From positions 1-64,000 of the forward strand of contig BJHM01000006.1 of NCBI GenBank assembly GCA_014192625.1: a DNA stretch of 64,000 nt, written 5' to 3'. Below the pieces are notes generated by a model, which had not been told where the DNA came from, did not search any database, and saw nothing but the letters and a program-made list of their open reading frames with translations. Below, one piece after another: positions 44,117-51,892 of the stretch. The DNA comes from Planctomycetota bacterium. Its GTDB lineage: Bacteria > Planctomycetota > UBA1135 > UBA2386. Made by a program: the position numbers and the translations under genes. Within the stretch, counting starts at the first letter, position 1. Every line of letters begins with the position of its first letter.

Positions 44117-44551
44117 TCAGGATCCGTCCGTCCCCTGCCGACCGCGCTTGATCTCACTGCGGTGCCGCTTGCCCTCGACGCGGCGCTGCTGACTGCCCCA
44201 TGTAGGCTTGGTCTTGCGCCGTTTTGCCCTTCGCACCAATGCGGTCGCCAAAAGCCCCTGCATACGCGCCATCGCCGCTTCGTAGTTCATGAACTGACTG
44301 CGATGTTCACTGCTGATGATCTGCACAAAGCCATCACCATCGAGCCGCGCTTTGAGCACTTCGCGAATGCGCGCTACGTCCGACGCGCCAAGCACGGATT
44401 CGGCAGCTGCAAGGTCGAGCCGGAGATCCACTTTGGTCTCGGTCTTGTTGACGTTCTGACCACCCGGTCCACCGCCGCGTGAGAACGACAGCTGGAAGCA
44501 AGTCTTTGGCAACACACGGCCATCGCGGAGGACTAGGTCAGAGCGCGACAT
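44117..44551 (-). CDS. arfB: ArfB, alternative ribosome-rescue factor
   Basis: The 144-aa protein hydrolyses peptidyl-tRNA on ribosomes stalled at the end of truncated mRNA. The GGQ motif at residues 30-32 (RGGGPGGQNVNKTETKV) is the catalytic loop. The C-terminal tail (from about 110: RRAKRRKTKPTW... followed by many Arg/Lys) is basic and fits the mRNA entry channel, as in YaeJ/ICT1. Release-factor stop-codon recognition domains are absent. Length agrees with E. coli ArfB (140 aa). It overlaps the BadF-type kinase gene (which ends at 44538) by 14 bases, so it may be read from the same transcript. Confidence 0.92.
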   Translation of the reverse strand: MSRSDLVLRDGRVLPKTCFQLSFSRGGGPGGQNVNKTETKVDLRLDLAAAESVLGASDVARIREVLKARLDGDGFVQIISSEHRSQFMNYEAAMARMQGLLATALVRRAKRRKTKPTWGSQQRRVEGKRHRSEIKRGRQGTDGS

Positions 44552-45479
44552 CGGTCACCCATCGGCACATTGGTGGTTCGCGCTGGTGCCAAGCCTGCGC
44601 TAAGAGCGCAGCGCCGCGCGCCGCTTCTAGCTCAGCCGCAATGACGGGGCGAGCGGCACCAAACATCGACAGCCGATCTGCCACCATCGCACGCACCGTC
44701 GCCACCGACGCGAGCACGCCGCCGCCAAAAGTCACCGGCAAGTCTCGCCACTCGATCTCTGCCTGACGGACCGCCGCGTTCGCAATCATGCACAGCGCGT
44801 CGGTGCCCGAAGCCAGGACCTCTTGCGCCACCATGTCGCCGCGCTCAACACAGGCGATCACGACGGGCAAGCGTTCGGCTACGGCGCCGGTGCTGAGCTG
44901 CTGCAACTTCGCACCAAGTCGCGCAACCGAGCCAGCCTGAAAAGCCTGCACCAGCGCGTCGCTGAGTTCGGTTGGCGGCGACATCCCATCGAGTGCCATC
45001 AGTGCCGCCGCTGCTGCCCGCCGAACAAGGTCATAGCCTGAGCCTTGATCCCCAAGCAGGTAGCCACGGCCGCCGATCCGATGCAATGCGCCATCGTTGC
45101 CACGCGCAATCGCGAACGAACCCGTCCCCGACCACAGCAGCAAACCTGGACCTGAGGCGAGTGCGCCCGCCGCAGCGGCAAGCACATCGCCCACCACAGC
45201 GACCGGAAACGTGATGCCGTGTGCCGGCAATAAAATCGCCAATTGTTGCGCGAGCGCACGATCGCCGGCGCCGGCGATGGCCGCGACGCAGGCCGTGACG
45301 CATCGGCCACGCGCCGCCACGCGCAGCACGTCAGCGAGCGCTTGCGCCGACGCGGTCACGCCGTTTAGCGCGAGCTGCACGGGCTGCGGCAGCGCCCCAT
45401 GATCCGCCTTTTGCAAATACGACCAGCGGCTCTGCGAGCCGCCACAATCGATGCCAAGGAAGTCTTCGTCTGCCACCAT
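44538..45479 (-). CDS. BadF/BadG-type ATPase, probable N-acetylglucosamine kinase
   Basis: The 313-aa protein has an actin-fold ATPase domain: FLGIDCGGSQSR (phosphate 1), VTACVAAIAGAG, LLWSGTGSFAIAR (adenosine/sugar region), GRGYLLGDQGSGYDL and the final LPVTFGGGVLAS. This matches BadF/BadG/BcrA/BcrD-type proteins, including N-acetylglucosamine kinases. It has no Fe-S ligand Cys pair typical of the benzoyl-CoA reductase activators, so a sugar kinase function is favoured. Substrate is inferred from family: GlcNAc or muropeptide sugar. It is 56 bp from the GT9 gene upstream (46663 side) and overlaps arfB. Confidence 0.8.
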   Translation of the reverse strand: MVADEDFLGIDCGGSQSRWSYLQKADHGALPQPVQLALNGVTASAQALADVLRVAARGRCVTACVAAIAGAGDRALAQQLAILLPAHGITFPVAVVGDVLAAAAGALASGPGLLLWSGTGSFAIARGNDGALHRIGGRGYLLGDQGSGYDLVRRAAAAALMALDGMSPPTELSDALVQAFQAGSVARLGAKLQQLSTGAVAERLPVVIACVERGDMVAQEVLASGTDALCMIANAAVRQAEIEWRDLPVTFGGGVLASVATVRAMVADRLSMFGAARPVIAAELEAARGAALLAQAWHQREPPMCRWVTDVAL

Positions 45480-45535
45480 AACTGCGCTGCAAGGCTACCC
45501 GAAGCGCCGCAACAGGACGAGCCACTGCCGCCCGC

Positions 45536-46663
45536 TCAGTGACTGACGCGCAAACTCTGCACGGCACGGACTACCACTGCGGGCGTGATCAGCGCTTGGC
45601 AGTGCGGCACCTTGTCACAGCGCGGCAAGTAACAGCAGAGACAATCGAGGTCGGGTGGCGTGATCTTCACGCCACGGCCAAACAATTCGATCTCCGCCAC
45701 AGAGGTCGGGCCAAACAGAACTACTGCGGGCACCTTGCGCGCCGAAGCAACGTGCACGGCGAGCGAGTCGCTGGTCACCACCGCCTCGCACAATTCGAGC
45801 AACGCAGCAAAGCGGCCGTAGGAGTTCTTGTTGCCCGCGTCAAACACCGGCAGCCCGCTGCATGCAGCGAGCAGTTCGCGATGGCGATCAACCTCTTCGG
45901 GGCCACCAAGCAAGAGCACGCCACAGCCGTGCTGCGTCATTTCCTGCAAGAAGGTGCGCTGATGCAAAAAAGTCCATTGCTTGTAAGCCCAGCGACCACC
46001 GGCGCCGGTGTTGAGGCCGACCAGCGGGCCTTGGAACGGCAGTTTTTCACGGAACTCTTTTGCGAACGCACTGTCACCAGAGCTCGGTATCAGGATCGGT
46101 TCCGCGACCATTTCAGGGTCAAGGCCAAGGACCTCGGCGACCAGCGTCTGATAGGTGCGCGTGTTGGCCTTCTTGCTAATGTCGCTGAGCCCCATTGCCA
46201 GCCAATCGCTGGCACCCTTGCCAAGCGCATGCACCTGCCCCATTGCACCGCGCACAAAGCCACGACGCTCGCGCCCCTTCGCCATAAAAGCGATGGCAGC
46301 AGCATCAGGATCGGCATCGGGACAGAGCACCACGTCAAACTCTTCGGTCGTAAGCTTTGCGACCGTGATCGCGTCATCCGTGGTCAGCACTTCAGAGACC
46401 AGTGGATTACCATCAAACAAGCTGGCCGCCGCCTTAGTCGTCACCCAAGTTACGCGCGCACCAGGCCACGTCGCGTGAATCGCTGGCAAGAACGAAGTAG
46501 TGCGCAAGACATCGCCGGTCGCAGCGAGTTTCACCATCAGCACGCGGTGCAATACCGGCGCGTATTCGTCGCACGTATCGCACACCTTGCCACGTTGCTT
46601 GTGCGGCGTGCAGGGCCGATCCCAGTGCACGTGCTTGCAGTCGCGTTTTAATGTGAAGGACAT
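45536..46663 (-). CDS. GT9 glycosyltransferase (heptosyltransferase family) with N-terminal Cys cluster
   Basis: The 375-aa cytoplasmic protein belongs to family GT9, whose members add heptose to the lipopolysaccharide inner core. It has KLAATGDVLRTTSFLPAI near residue 45 (acceptor/active-site region) and GLNTGAGGRWAYKQW (donor binding), plus DSLAVHVASARKVPAVVLFGPT near the C-terminus. An N-terminal extension carries Cys9, Cys18, Cys28 and Cys31, spaced like a zinc-binding cluster and not found in classical WaaC/WaaF. Located between a WaaP-like kinase (128 bp upstream) and the BadF-type kinase, it fits an LPS-core role; the exact donor and acceptor are unknown. Confidence 0.85.
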   Translation of the reverse strand: MSFTLKRDCKHVHWDRPCTPHKQRGKVCDTCDEYAPVLHRVLMVKLAATGDVLRTTSFLPAIHATWPGARVTWVTTKAAASLFDGNPLVSEVLTTDDAITVAKLTTEEFDVVLCPDADPDAAAIAFMAKGRERRGFVRGAMGQVHALGKGASDWLAMGLSDISKKANTRTYQTLVAEVLGLDPEMVAEPILIPSSGDSAFAKEFREKLPFQGPLVGLNTGAGGRWAYKQWTFLHQRTFLQEMTQHGCGVLLLGGPEEVDRHRELLAACSGLPVFDAGNKNSYGRFAALLELCEAVVTSDSLAVHVASARKVPAVVLFGPTSVAEIELFGRGVKITPPDLDCLCCYLPRCDKVPHCQALITPAVVVRAVQSLRVSH

Positions 46664-46791
46664 AGCAGGGCTTCGCTATCGACGTTTGTTACTGCGTGTG
46701 CGTAGCCGAGTCAGAGGACCCGACGGCACTTTTGGGGAGCCTAGCCATGCGCGGCGCCAAAGTAAGCCTCGCATCGACATGATGGCACTGT

Positions 46792-47928
46792 TCACGGGCC
46801 CTTCGACTGCCCATCCCGCAGCGTACGTAAGCTGACAAAGTCGTCAAATTCGCGCCACGGATCATGCCGCCACAGCCATGCATAGCGCGCACTCGCCGCG
46901 CGCAAGATCTGCAACTCGGTCGCCTGCTGCGTCGCAGAACATGGCAGTTGCCACTGCACGGCTTCACCCGTGATGCCAAACGAAAAGGCGGCAAGCACAG
47001 GCGCACGACCTTCAAAATGCGACAACAAACGTTGGCCAAGCCAGCACGCGCGCAAGTCGCGTCCTTTGATGACGGGGCCGGTGCAAGCCGCCGCGCGCAG
47101 TCGGCACTCGCCGCGGAAAATGCTGCCCGTTCGCACAAATTCCGTGGTCGTCGCAAAGCACCGCAGAATGCGTTTTTGCTGATGCTGAAGGCGCTGCTGG
47201 CGCGCCAGCGAAAAGACCGCCCGGTCGCCCTCGGGAACGAGTCCGGCTTTGGTCAACTCCAAAAGCGCATCGTCATCCTTCATCTGCGCCTGATCGAGGA
47301 GCAGATTTGCCGCCATGCCGCGGCCGGCGCGGATCACAGCGGCACTGCTATCGCGCGTCAGCGGCTGATCGCATCTGCCCGACACCTTCCCGATGCGTCG
47401 CATCGATTGCAGATCGAGAATGCCAAGTCGACCATCGTCGAGCCGCACGAAGTTGCCGGCATGGAGGTCTCGGTGCCAGAAGCCCGCATCAAGCAGTCGC
47501 TTTGCCAACCCGGCGCGTTCCACAAACAGCGCGCGCGGCGATCGCCCTTGTTCCACAACCACCGGCATCGCACGCAGCACCAACATGCTGCGAAACGGCA
47601 AGCCAAATCGACGTTGCGTAAGCGCCAGCAGCACCTCTGGACAAGGCACGTTCCCTACCGCCTGCGCCACGGCGCGCAACATTGCGGCCTCGTGCAAAGC
47701 TGGCAAGCTGCGCAGCGAATAACGCAACTGGTCCTTCATGCGCGGGAAGGTCATCGCCTTTACGAACACCGGCCCCGATGGCAACTCACCGCGAACGACA
47801 GTGCGGATCAATCGTCCCTGCACCCTGTTCAAAAAAGGCGGCAACTCGCCACAGGTCACAAAATGCCGCCACCACAGATCGAGCACCGCTAGATCTCGGT
47901 CCACGCTGTTCGCCGTGCCTTCGTTCAT
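46792..47928 (-). CDS. WaaP-like lipopolysaccharide core heptose kinase
   Basis: The 378-aa protein has the kinase-like fold of the WaaP/Kdo kinase family. Visible features are the phosphate-binding region near GPVFVKAMTFPRM (Lys of the ATP site, ~56) and the HRDLHAGNFV catalytic loop (His-Asp, about residues 152-161) followed by the DLQS metal-binding site. It has no membrane segment. WaaP-like enzymes phosphorylate LPS core sugars, strengthening the outer membrane. Its start codon overlaps the stop of the GT4 gene by one base (TAATG), so it is translated from the same mRNA. The C-terminal ~130 residues are Arg/Cys-rich and less conserved. Confidence 0.78.
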   Translation of the reverse strand: MNEGTANSVDRDLAVLDLWWRHFVTCGELPPFLNRVQGRLIRTVVRGELPSGPVFVKAMTFPRMKDQLRYSLRSLPALHEAAMLRAVAQAVGNVPCPEVLLALTQRRFGLPFRSMLVLRAMPVVVEQGRSPRALFVERAGLAKRLLDAGFWHRDLHAGNFVRLDDGRLGILDLQSMRRIGKVSGRCDQPLTRDSSAAVIRAGRGMAANLLLDQAQMKDDDALLELTKAGLVPEGDRAVFSLARQQRLQHQQKRILRCFATTTEFVRTGSIFRGECRLRAAACTGPVIKGRDLRACWLGQRLLSHFEGRAPVLAAFSFGITGEAVQWQLPCSATQQATELQILRAASARYAWLWRHDPWREFDDFVSLRTLRDGQSKGP

Positions 47929-49097
47929 TACGGCGCGGCCTCAGCAAGTAGCTGCTCGTAAAACGCAGCAGTTGCCATTGCCGCCGCATGCGGATTCATG
48001 TCAATCAGTGCACAACGCCGTGCCGCGGCGCTGCGGGCCGCTCGCACAGTGTCATCGCGCAACAGCTGCACCAGTTCCTTGGCCATGGTTGCTGCATCTT
48101 CGCGGCACGCCACTCCAAATATTTCGCCCGCACGGCGCTCCGCAAGGAGCTCTGGCAGGATGCCGCGTGATGTCGCCACCACCGGCAGCCCAAGCGCCAG
48201 CGCATCGGCAACCGCACGGCACGTGCCGTCGCTGCCTGGCACCAAAAACAAAAACGCATCGCAAGACCTTAGTGCCGCGCGGTAGTCGTCCCCTTGCTTA
48301 TAGCCAGGTAACAACACGTGCTGCTGCAGGCCAAATCGCTGCAGGGGCGTGAGCACCAGTTGATTCATATCGGCCTCGTTGCCACGGCCAAACAGCGCGA
48401 AGCGCGCATTCGGCAGCACGTCAACCACTCTGCGCGCGATCTCCCACAAAAGGTCAAAGCGGCGATGTGGTTGAACGCGAGCCGTGATGCCGACCAACCG
48501 GTGATGTCCCTCGAGCCCCCACTGGCTGCGCAAACTTTGCCCGACAAGTGGCTGCGGTTCGGTCACCGGCGACTGCAGCAAGACCCGATCTGCAGCGAGG
48601 CCAAACCTGTTTATCACGCCGCGGCGAGCAGCATTCGTCGGTGCAATGACCCCCGCCGTGCGGCTAAATGAGAAGCGCGTGCGGATGCTGCGCCCCGGCG
48701 GCTCCGGTTCGTACAGCGTCCGCACGATTATTGGGGGGCGCGAAAGTTTGCGACACGCGAGCGCGGCGAGCAGGTGGTCACTCGGCTGATGGCAATGCAG
48801 CACACGGATGCCGTCGCGCAAGAGGATCGTGCGCAAGGCCCGCACGTCGCGCAACAATGAGGGAGCGTGGAAGTGCTTGCGCAGCTCGAGTCCGGCTATG
48901 ACCGGCACCCGCCAATCCCAGAGCTGCCTTGCTACGTGGTTACTGCCGCCACTGTGCACAAATTCCGCCTGCGCAAACACGACATCAATCCCCAAGCTGC
49001 GCAACCGCGCTGCCAGGCGAATCGCAGGATCCGCTGGGCCGGTCCACTTGTGGTTCGCAAACAGGTGCAGGATTCGCACATCGGCAACCCGCGTCAT
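47928..49097 (-). CDS. GT4 glycosyltransferase
   Basis: The 389-aa protein belongs to the GT-B fold GT4 family, expected to add a sugar during LPS-core or O-chain assembly. The N-terminal half begins DVRILHLFANHKWTGPAD, and the C-terminal half includes ALFGRGNEADM, FLFLVPGSDGTCRAVADALALGLPVVATSRG and the EX7E-type region. I start at the ATG at 49097, which overlaps the stop of the GT2 gene (ATGA) and gives a standard GT4 N-terminus; the upstream extension contains Ala/Arg sequence. The downstream WaaP-like gene starts on its stop. The sugar is not predicted. Confidence 0.88.
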   Translation of the reverse strand: MTRVADVRILHLFANHKWTGPADPAIRLAARLRSLGIDVVFAQAEFVHSGGSNHVARQLWDWRVPVIAGLELRKHFHAPSLLRDVRALRTILLRDGIRVLHCHQPSDHLLAALACRKLSRPPIIVRTLYEPEPPGRSIRTRFSFSRTAGVIAPTNAARRGVINRFGLAADRVLLQSPVTEPQPLVGQSLRSQWGLEGHHRLVGITARVQPHRRFDLLWEIARRVVDVLPNARFALFGRGNEADMNQLVLTPLQRFGLQQHVLLPGYKQGDDYRAALRSCDAFLFLVPGSDGTCRAVADALALGLPVVATSRGILPELLAERRAGEIFGVACREDAATMAKELVQLLRDDTVRAARSAAARRCALIDMNPHAAAMATAAFYEQLLAEAAP

Positions 49098-49870
49098 GAA
49101 ACACCACCGTCGCGCGGCAGCCGGAACAGCTGCCAATACTTCAGCCAGTCGGTGTAGGCGGCCATCGCCGCGATCACAAAACCGCGCCAGCCATCGAGGA
49201 AGCCGCGCTTCACCAGGAGGCTCTTCACGAACACCGCCGGCGGGCGCACCAACAGATCAAACGGATTGCAGTGCCGCCCCTTGGCAGCGAGCGCGCGCGC
49301 CGCGATCAAAGAGAAGGAGCGCGCGGTCCGCACATGGTGCGCGAAGTCCCGAAAACTCAGGTGCTCGATGGCTTCGGCGAGCCGCACCACAGGACTTTCG
49401 TCCTGCACCTCAACGTGATCGTGCGGATTGGTGCCGCCCCACTTTGCGCGCCGCCGATCGAACAACCGGATCTTGCGGTCGGGCCAGAACAAGCCACGCC
49501 GCACGATCCGACCGAGGTAGTGATTTTGTCGCGGCATCTCATATGCAGCCGCGTCGAGTGTTCGTGCTGCGAGCGCAACGATCTGCTTTTGCAACGCAGG
49601 GGTCGCGCGTTCGTCGGCATCCAAGCAGAACACGTAGTCGTATTTTGCCTGCTCGATCGCAAATTGTTTTTGCTCTCGGTGCCCCGGGAACGGCGCGTTG
49701 TCGATCACGCGCGCGCCCAGCTCAGCCGCAATCTCGCGCGTGCGATCCTTGCTCCCGCTGTCAATCACCACAACTTCATCGCAGAACGCGAGCGACCGCA
49801 CGCAGTCGCCGATGCGATCCTCTTCCTGATACGCGATCACGCAACCCGACACGCGAGTATGAGGCTGCAT
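49094..49870 (-). CDS. GT2 glycosyltransferase, WaaE/KdtX-like
   Basis: The 258-aa protein is a family 2 glycosyltransferase with the GT-A motifs VSGCVIAYQEEDRIGDCVRSL (nucleotide-sugar site), VVVIDSGSKDRTREIA, FCLDADERA (DxD-like metal site) and a C-terminal segment GFLDGWRGFVIAAMAAYTDWLKYW. This layout resembles WaaE/KdtX, a beta-1,4-glucosyltransferase of LPS inner core. The ATG at 49870 begins MQPHTRVSG; the longer frame adds 11 residues before it. It overlaps the downstream GT4 start codon, so it heads an LPS-core operon with GT4 and the WaaP-like kinase. The exact sugar is inferred from family only. Confidence 0.88.
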   Translation of the reverse strand: MQPHTRVSGCVIAYQEEDRIGDCVRSLAFCDEVVVIDSGSKDRTREIAAELGARVIDNAPFPGHREQKQFAIEQAKYDYVFCLDADERATPALQKQIVALAARTLDAAAYEMPRQNHYLGRIVRRGLFWPDRKIRLFDRRRAKWGGTNPHDHVEVQDESPVVRLAEAIEHLSFRDFAHHVRTARSFSLIAARALAAKGRHCNPFDLLVRPPAVFVKSLLVKRGFLDGWRGFVIAAMAAYTDWLKYWQLFRLPRDGGVS

Positions 49871-49949
49871 AGCGCTCGAATCAAAAATGGGCTCAATAAC
49901 CATGCGAGCCCAAAGCAGGCCACGGCGTAGTTGCGAGCACTAAGCTCCC

Positions 49950-50552
49950 TCAGGCTTTCGCCAAGTTGGCGTTGGCGAAGTCCCAGTTCACCAAGTTGGC
50001 AAGGAACGTCTTGATGTAGTCGGGACGACGATTTTGGAAGTCGAGGTAGTAGGCGTGCTCCCAGACATCCATCGTCAGCAACGGCGTCACCAAAGCTTGC
50101 GTGAGCGGCGTCTCCGCATTTGGCGTCTTGCTGATCACCAGCTTGCCGCCCTGCAGGCACAGCCACGCCCAACCGCTGCCAAACTGCGTTGCTCCGGCCT
50201 GGCTAAACAGCTCGACAAACTTCTCATAGCTGCCAAAGTCCGCAGTGATCTTCGCCGCGATCGCGCCCGATGGCTTGCCGCCGCCATTTGGCTTCATCGA
50301 GTGCCAATAGAAGGTGTGATTATAAACTTGGGCAACGTTGTTGAAGATGCCCGCTTTGTCGGCCTTGCCAGCGGTTGCCTTGATGATTGCTTCCAGCGAC
50401 ATGCTGGCAAACTCAGTGCCCTCGATCAGCTTGTTGCCGTTCGTCACGTAAGCCTGATGGTGCTTGCCGTGATGGATGGACAGGGTGTTTGCATTGATAT
50501 AGGGCGACAGCGCGTCTAACGCGTAAGGCAACGGGGGAAGTTCGAGAGCCAT
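49950..50552 (-). CDS. sodB: Iron-type superoxide dismutase
   Basis: The 200-aa cytoplasmic enzyme converts superoxide to hydrogen peroxide and oxygen. The metal ligands are His27 (SIHHGKHHQAYV), His79 (VYNHTFYW), Asp162 and His166 (DVWEHAYYLDFQ). Gln75 in NNVAQVYNHTF is located as in iron-type enzymes rather than the manganese-type position, so Fe is the likely metal (cambialistic behaviour not excluded). Length is typical. It is divergent from mazG (122 bp between), and the 79 bp to the LPS gene at 49870 carries only a small palindrome. Confidence 0.95.
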   Translation of the reverse strand: MALELPPLPYALDALSPYINANTLSIHHGKHHQAYVTNGNKLIEGTEFASMSLEAIIKATAGKADKAGIFNNVAQVYNHTFYWHSMKPNGGGKPSGAIAAKITADFGSYEKFVELFSQAGATQFGSGWAWLCLQGGKLVISKTPNAETPLTQALVTPLLTMDVWEHAYYLDFQNRRPDYIKTFLANLVNWDFANANLAKA

Positions 50553-50674
50553 TGGATCGTGATTCCTAACGAAGAACTTTCGGGCAAGCAGGGATGAGTC
50601 TGCAGGATAGGAGATGCGTCGCTCCGTCTCAACTTCGGGGATTGCCCAACCTCAACTGGTAGCCTAGTGAGCGC

Positions 50675-51502
50675 ATGCACGACCTCGCTCTAGCCTCGCT
50701 CCGCCGCCTCCTAGAAGTCATCGCTCGCCTGCGCGCCAAAGATGGCTGTCCATGGGATCTACAGCAGACGACCGAAAGCATGGCGCCGCACCTGCTCGAA
50801 GAAGCGTTTGAGGCCGTCGAGGCCGTGCGCCGGGGGGATGCGGCCGGTTCGCAGGAAGAACTCGGCGACGTTTTGATGAACGTGTTGATGATCGCCCAGA
50901 TCAGCAGCGAGCGCGGCGGGTTTGCCGCGAGCGACGTGGCCGCCTCGGTCGCCGACAAACTCGTGCGCCGCCACCCGCACGTTTTTGGCGAGCCACGGAT
51001 TTTGGCCACCGAACAGGCCCACCAAAACTGGGAGCGCAGCAAGCTGCAGGAACAGGCCGAAAAGGCGCAACCTCGGGGCGTGCTCAACGGCGTGCCCGCT
51101 TCGCTGCCGGCGCTGCTCATGGCGTATCGCATCGGCGAAAAAGCCGCGCGCGTTGGCTTTGATTGGCCCGACCAACGCGGCCCACGCCAGAAGATCGATG
51201 AAGAACTCGGCGAACTCGATGCGGCGATTGCGAGCGGCGACCAATCGGCGATTGCGAGTGAACTCGGCGACGTCTTGTTCTCAGTCTGCAATCTGGCGCG
51301 ACACCTTAAGGCCGAACCAGAAATGGCACTGCGCGGCACAATCGATCGCTTCGTCGCGCGCTTCGAGCAGGTAGCAGCCGAACTCGGGCACGACCTCACC
51401 TCGCGCACGCTCGCCGAACTCGACGCCGCTTGGTCGCGCAGCAAACAGCGCCTTGCCGCCGCCCGTCCGACGAACAGCGACGGCAAGCCGACGGACGGTT
51501 AA
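50675..51502 (+). CDS. mazG: MazG nucleoside triphosphate pyrophosphohydrolase
   Basis: The 275-aa protein hydrolyses nucleoside triphosphates to monophosphates and pyrophosphate, clearing abnormal nucleotides. Two MazG-type four-helix modules are present. The first has LLEEAFEAVEAV and EELGDVLMNVLMIAQI; the second has EELGELDAAIA and SELGDVLFSVCNLARHL. Each has the EExxE and ExxD acidic motifs that bind magnesium. The N-terminal LRAKDGCPWDLQQT is the usual family start. E. coli MazG is 263 aa, so length agrees. It sits alone on the plus strand, divergent from sodB; a structured intergenic region with a terminator follows it. Confidence 0.93.
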   Translation: MHDLALASLRRLLEVIARLRAKDGCPWDLQQTTESMAPHLLEEAFEAVEAVRRGDAAGSQEELGDVLMNVLMIAQISSERGGFAASDVAASVADKLVRRHPHVFGEPRILATEQAHQNWERSKLQEQAEKAQPRGVLNGVPASLPALLMAYRIGEKAARVGFDWPDQRGPRQKIDEELGELDAAIASGDQSAIASELGDVLFSVCNLARHLKAEPEMALRGTIDRFVARFEQVAAELGHDLTSRTLAELDAAWSRSKQRLAAARPTNSDGKPTDG

Positions 51503-51540
51503 CGGCCCGCCGACGAACGGCCTAGAAGTGCTGCCACACA

Positions 51541-51727
51541 AACGCCACGCTGAATCCGAGTGTGGACGTAAAAATTTTAGAAATATCGACTTAGATAATT
51601 CGATGGGAATTAGGCGCGGCTGGCACGAGATCTGCTTTGTCTAGCTTGTGGTGGAAATCACATTGGGTCACAAACCCAGTGGCAGGGACAGCGCTCCCGT
51701 AGGTGTGGTGCCTGCGGGAGCTTTTTT
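51541..51727 (+). ncRNA. Candidate small RNA (AT-rich leader, hairpins, terminator)
   Basis: In an otherwise GC-rich region, 51570-51600 is strongly AT-rich and includes GATAAT at 51594-51599, close to a -10 box, although no good -35 is found at the usual spacing. Downstream are a small hairpin (about 51664-51677, TGGGT/ACCCA) and a strong intrinsic terminator (51693-51727). A transcript of roughly 120 nt from about 51605 would not encode a protein. I do not recognise a known RNA class. It could also be the 3' end of the mazG mRNA, whose stop is 39 bp upstream of this region. Confidence 0.4.
51693..51727 (+). terminator. Intrinsic terminator
   Basis: GCTCCCG (51693-51699) pairs with CGGGAGC (51715-51721), extended by TAGG/CCTG-type pairing around a short loop, and followed by six T residues (51722-51727). 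This is a strong Rho-independent terminator on the plus strand. It could end mazG or the candidate RNA. Further hairpins follow at about 51763-51793, 51808-51823 and 51859-51883 (CCGGGTAGC/GCTACCCGG), without clear T-runs, before the ApbE gene stop. Confidence 0.8.
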
Positions 51728-51892
51728 CTCCTGCTGCAGACGATGCCAAAGTCGAATGCGAGATTCGTCACCCGCTCGGTTATCCGAGTGGCGAACCCTC
51801 GGTTGCACAGGCCTCACAGCCTGGGCTTCACAAGGAGTGATGCTGGTGACTCGGTCGGCCGGGTAGCTGTGGTGGCTACCCGGCACGGCGCT

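Noticed and set aside
45539-47892. Long plus-strand frames of 370 codons (45539-46651) and 342 codons (46864-47892)
   Set aside because: They are antisense to the GT9 and WaaP-like kinase genes, whose motifs are clear, and encode His/Arg-rich nonsense.
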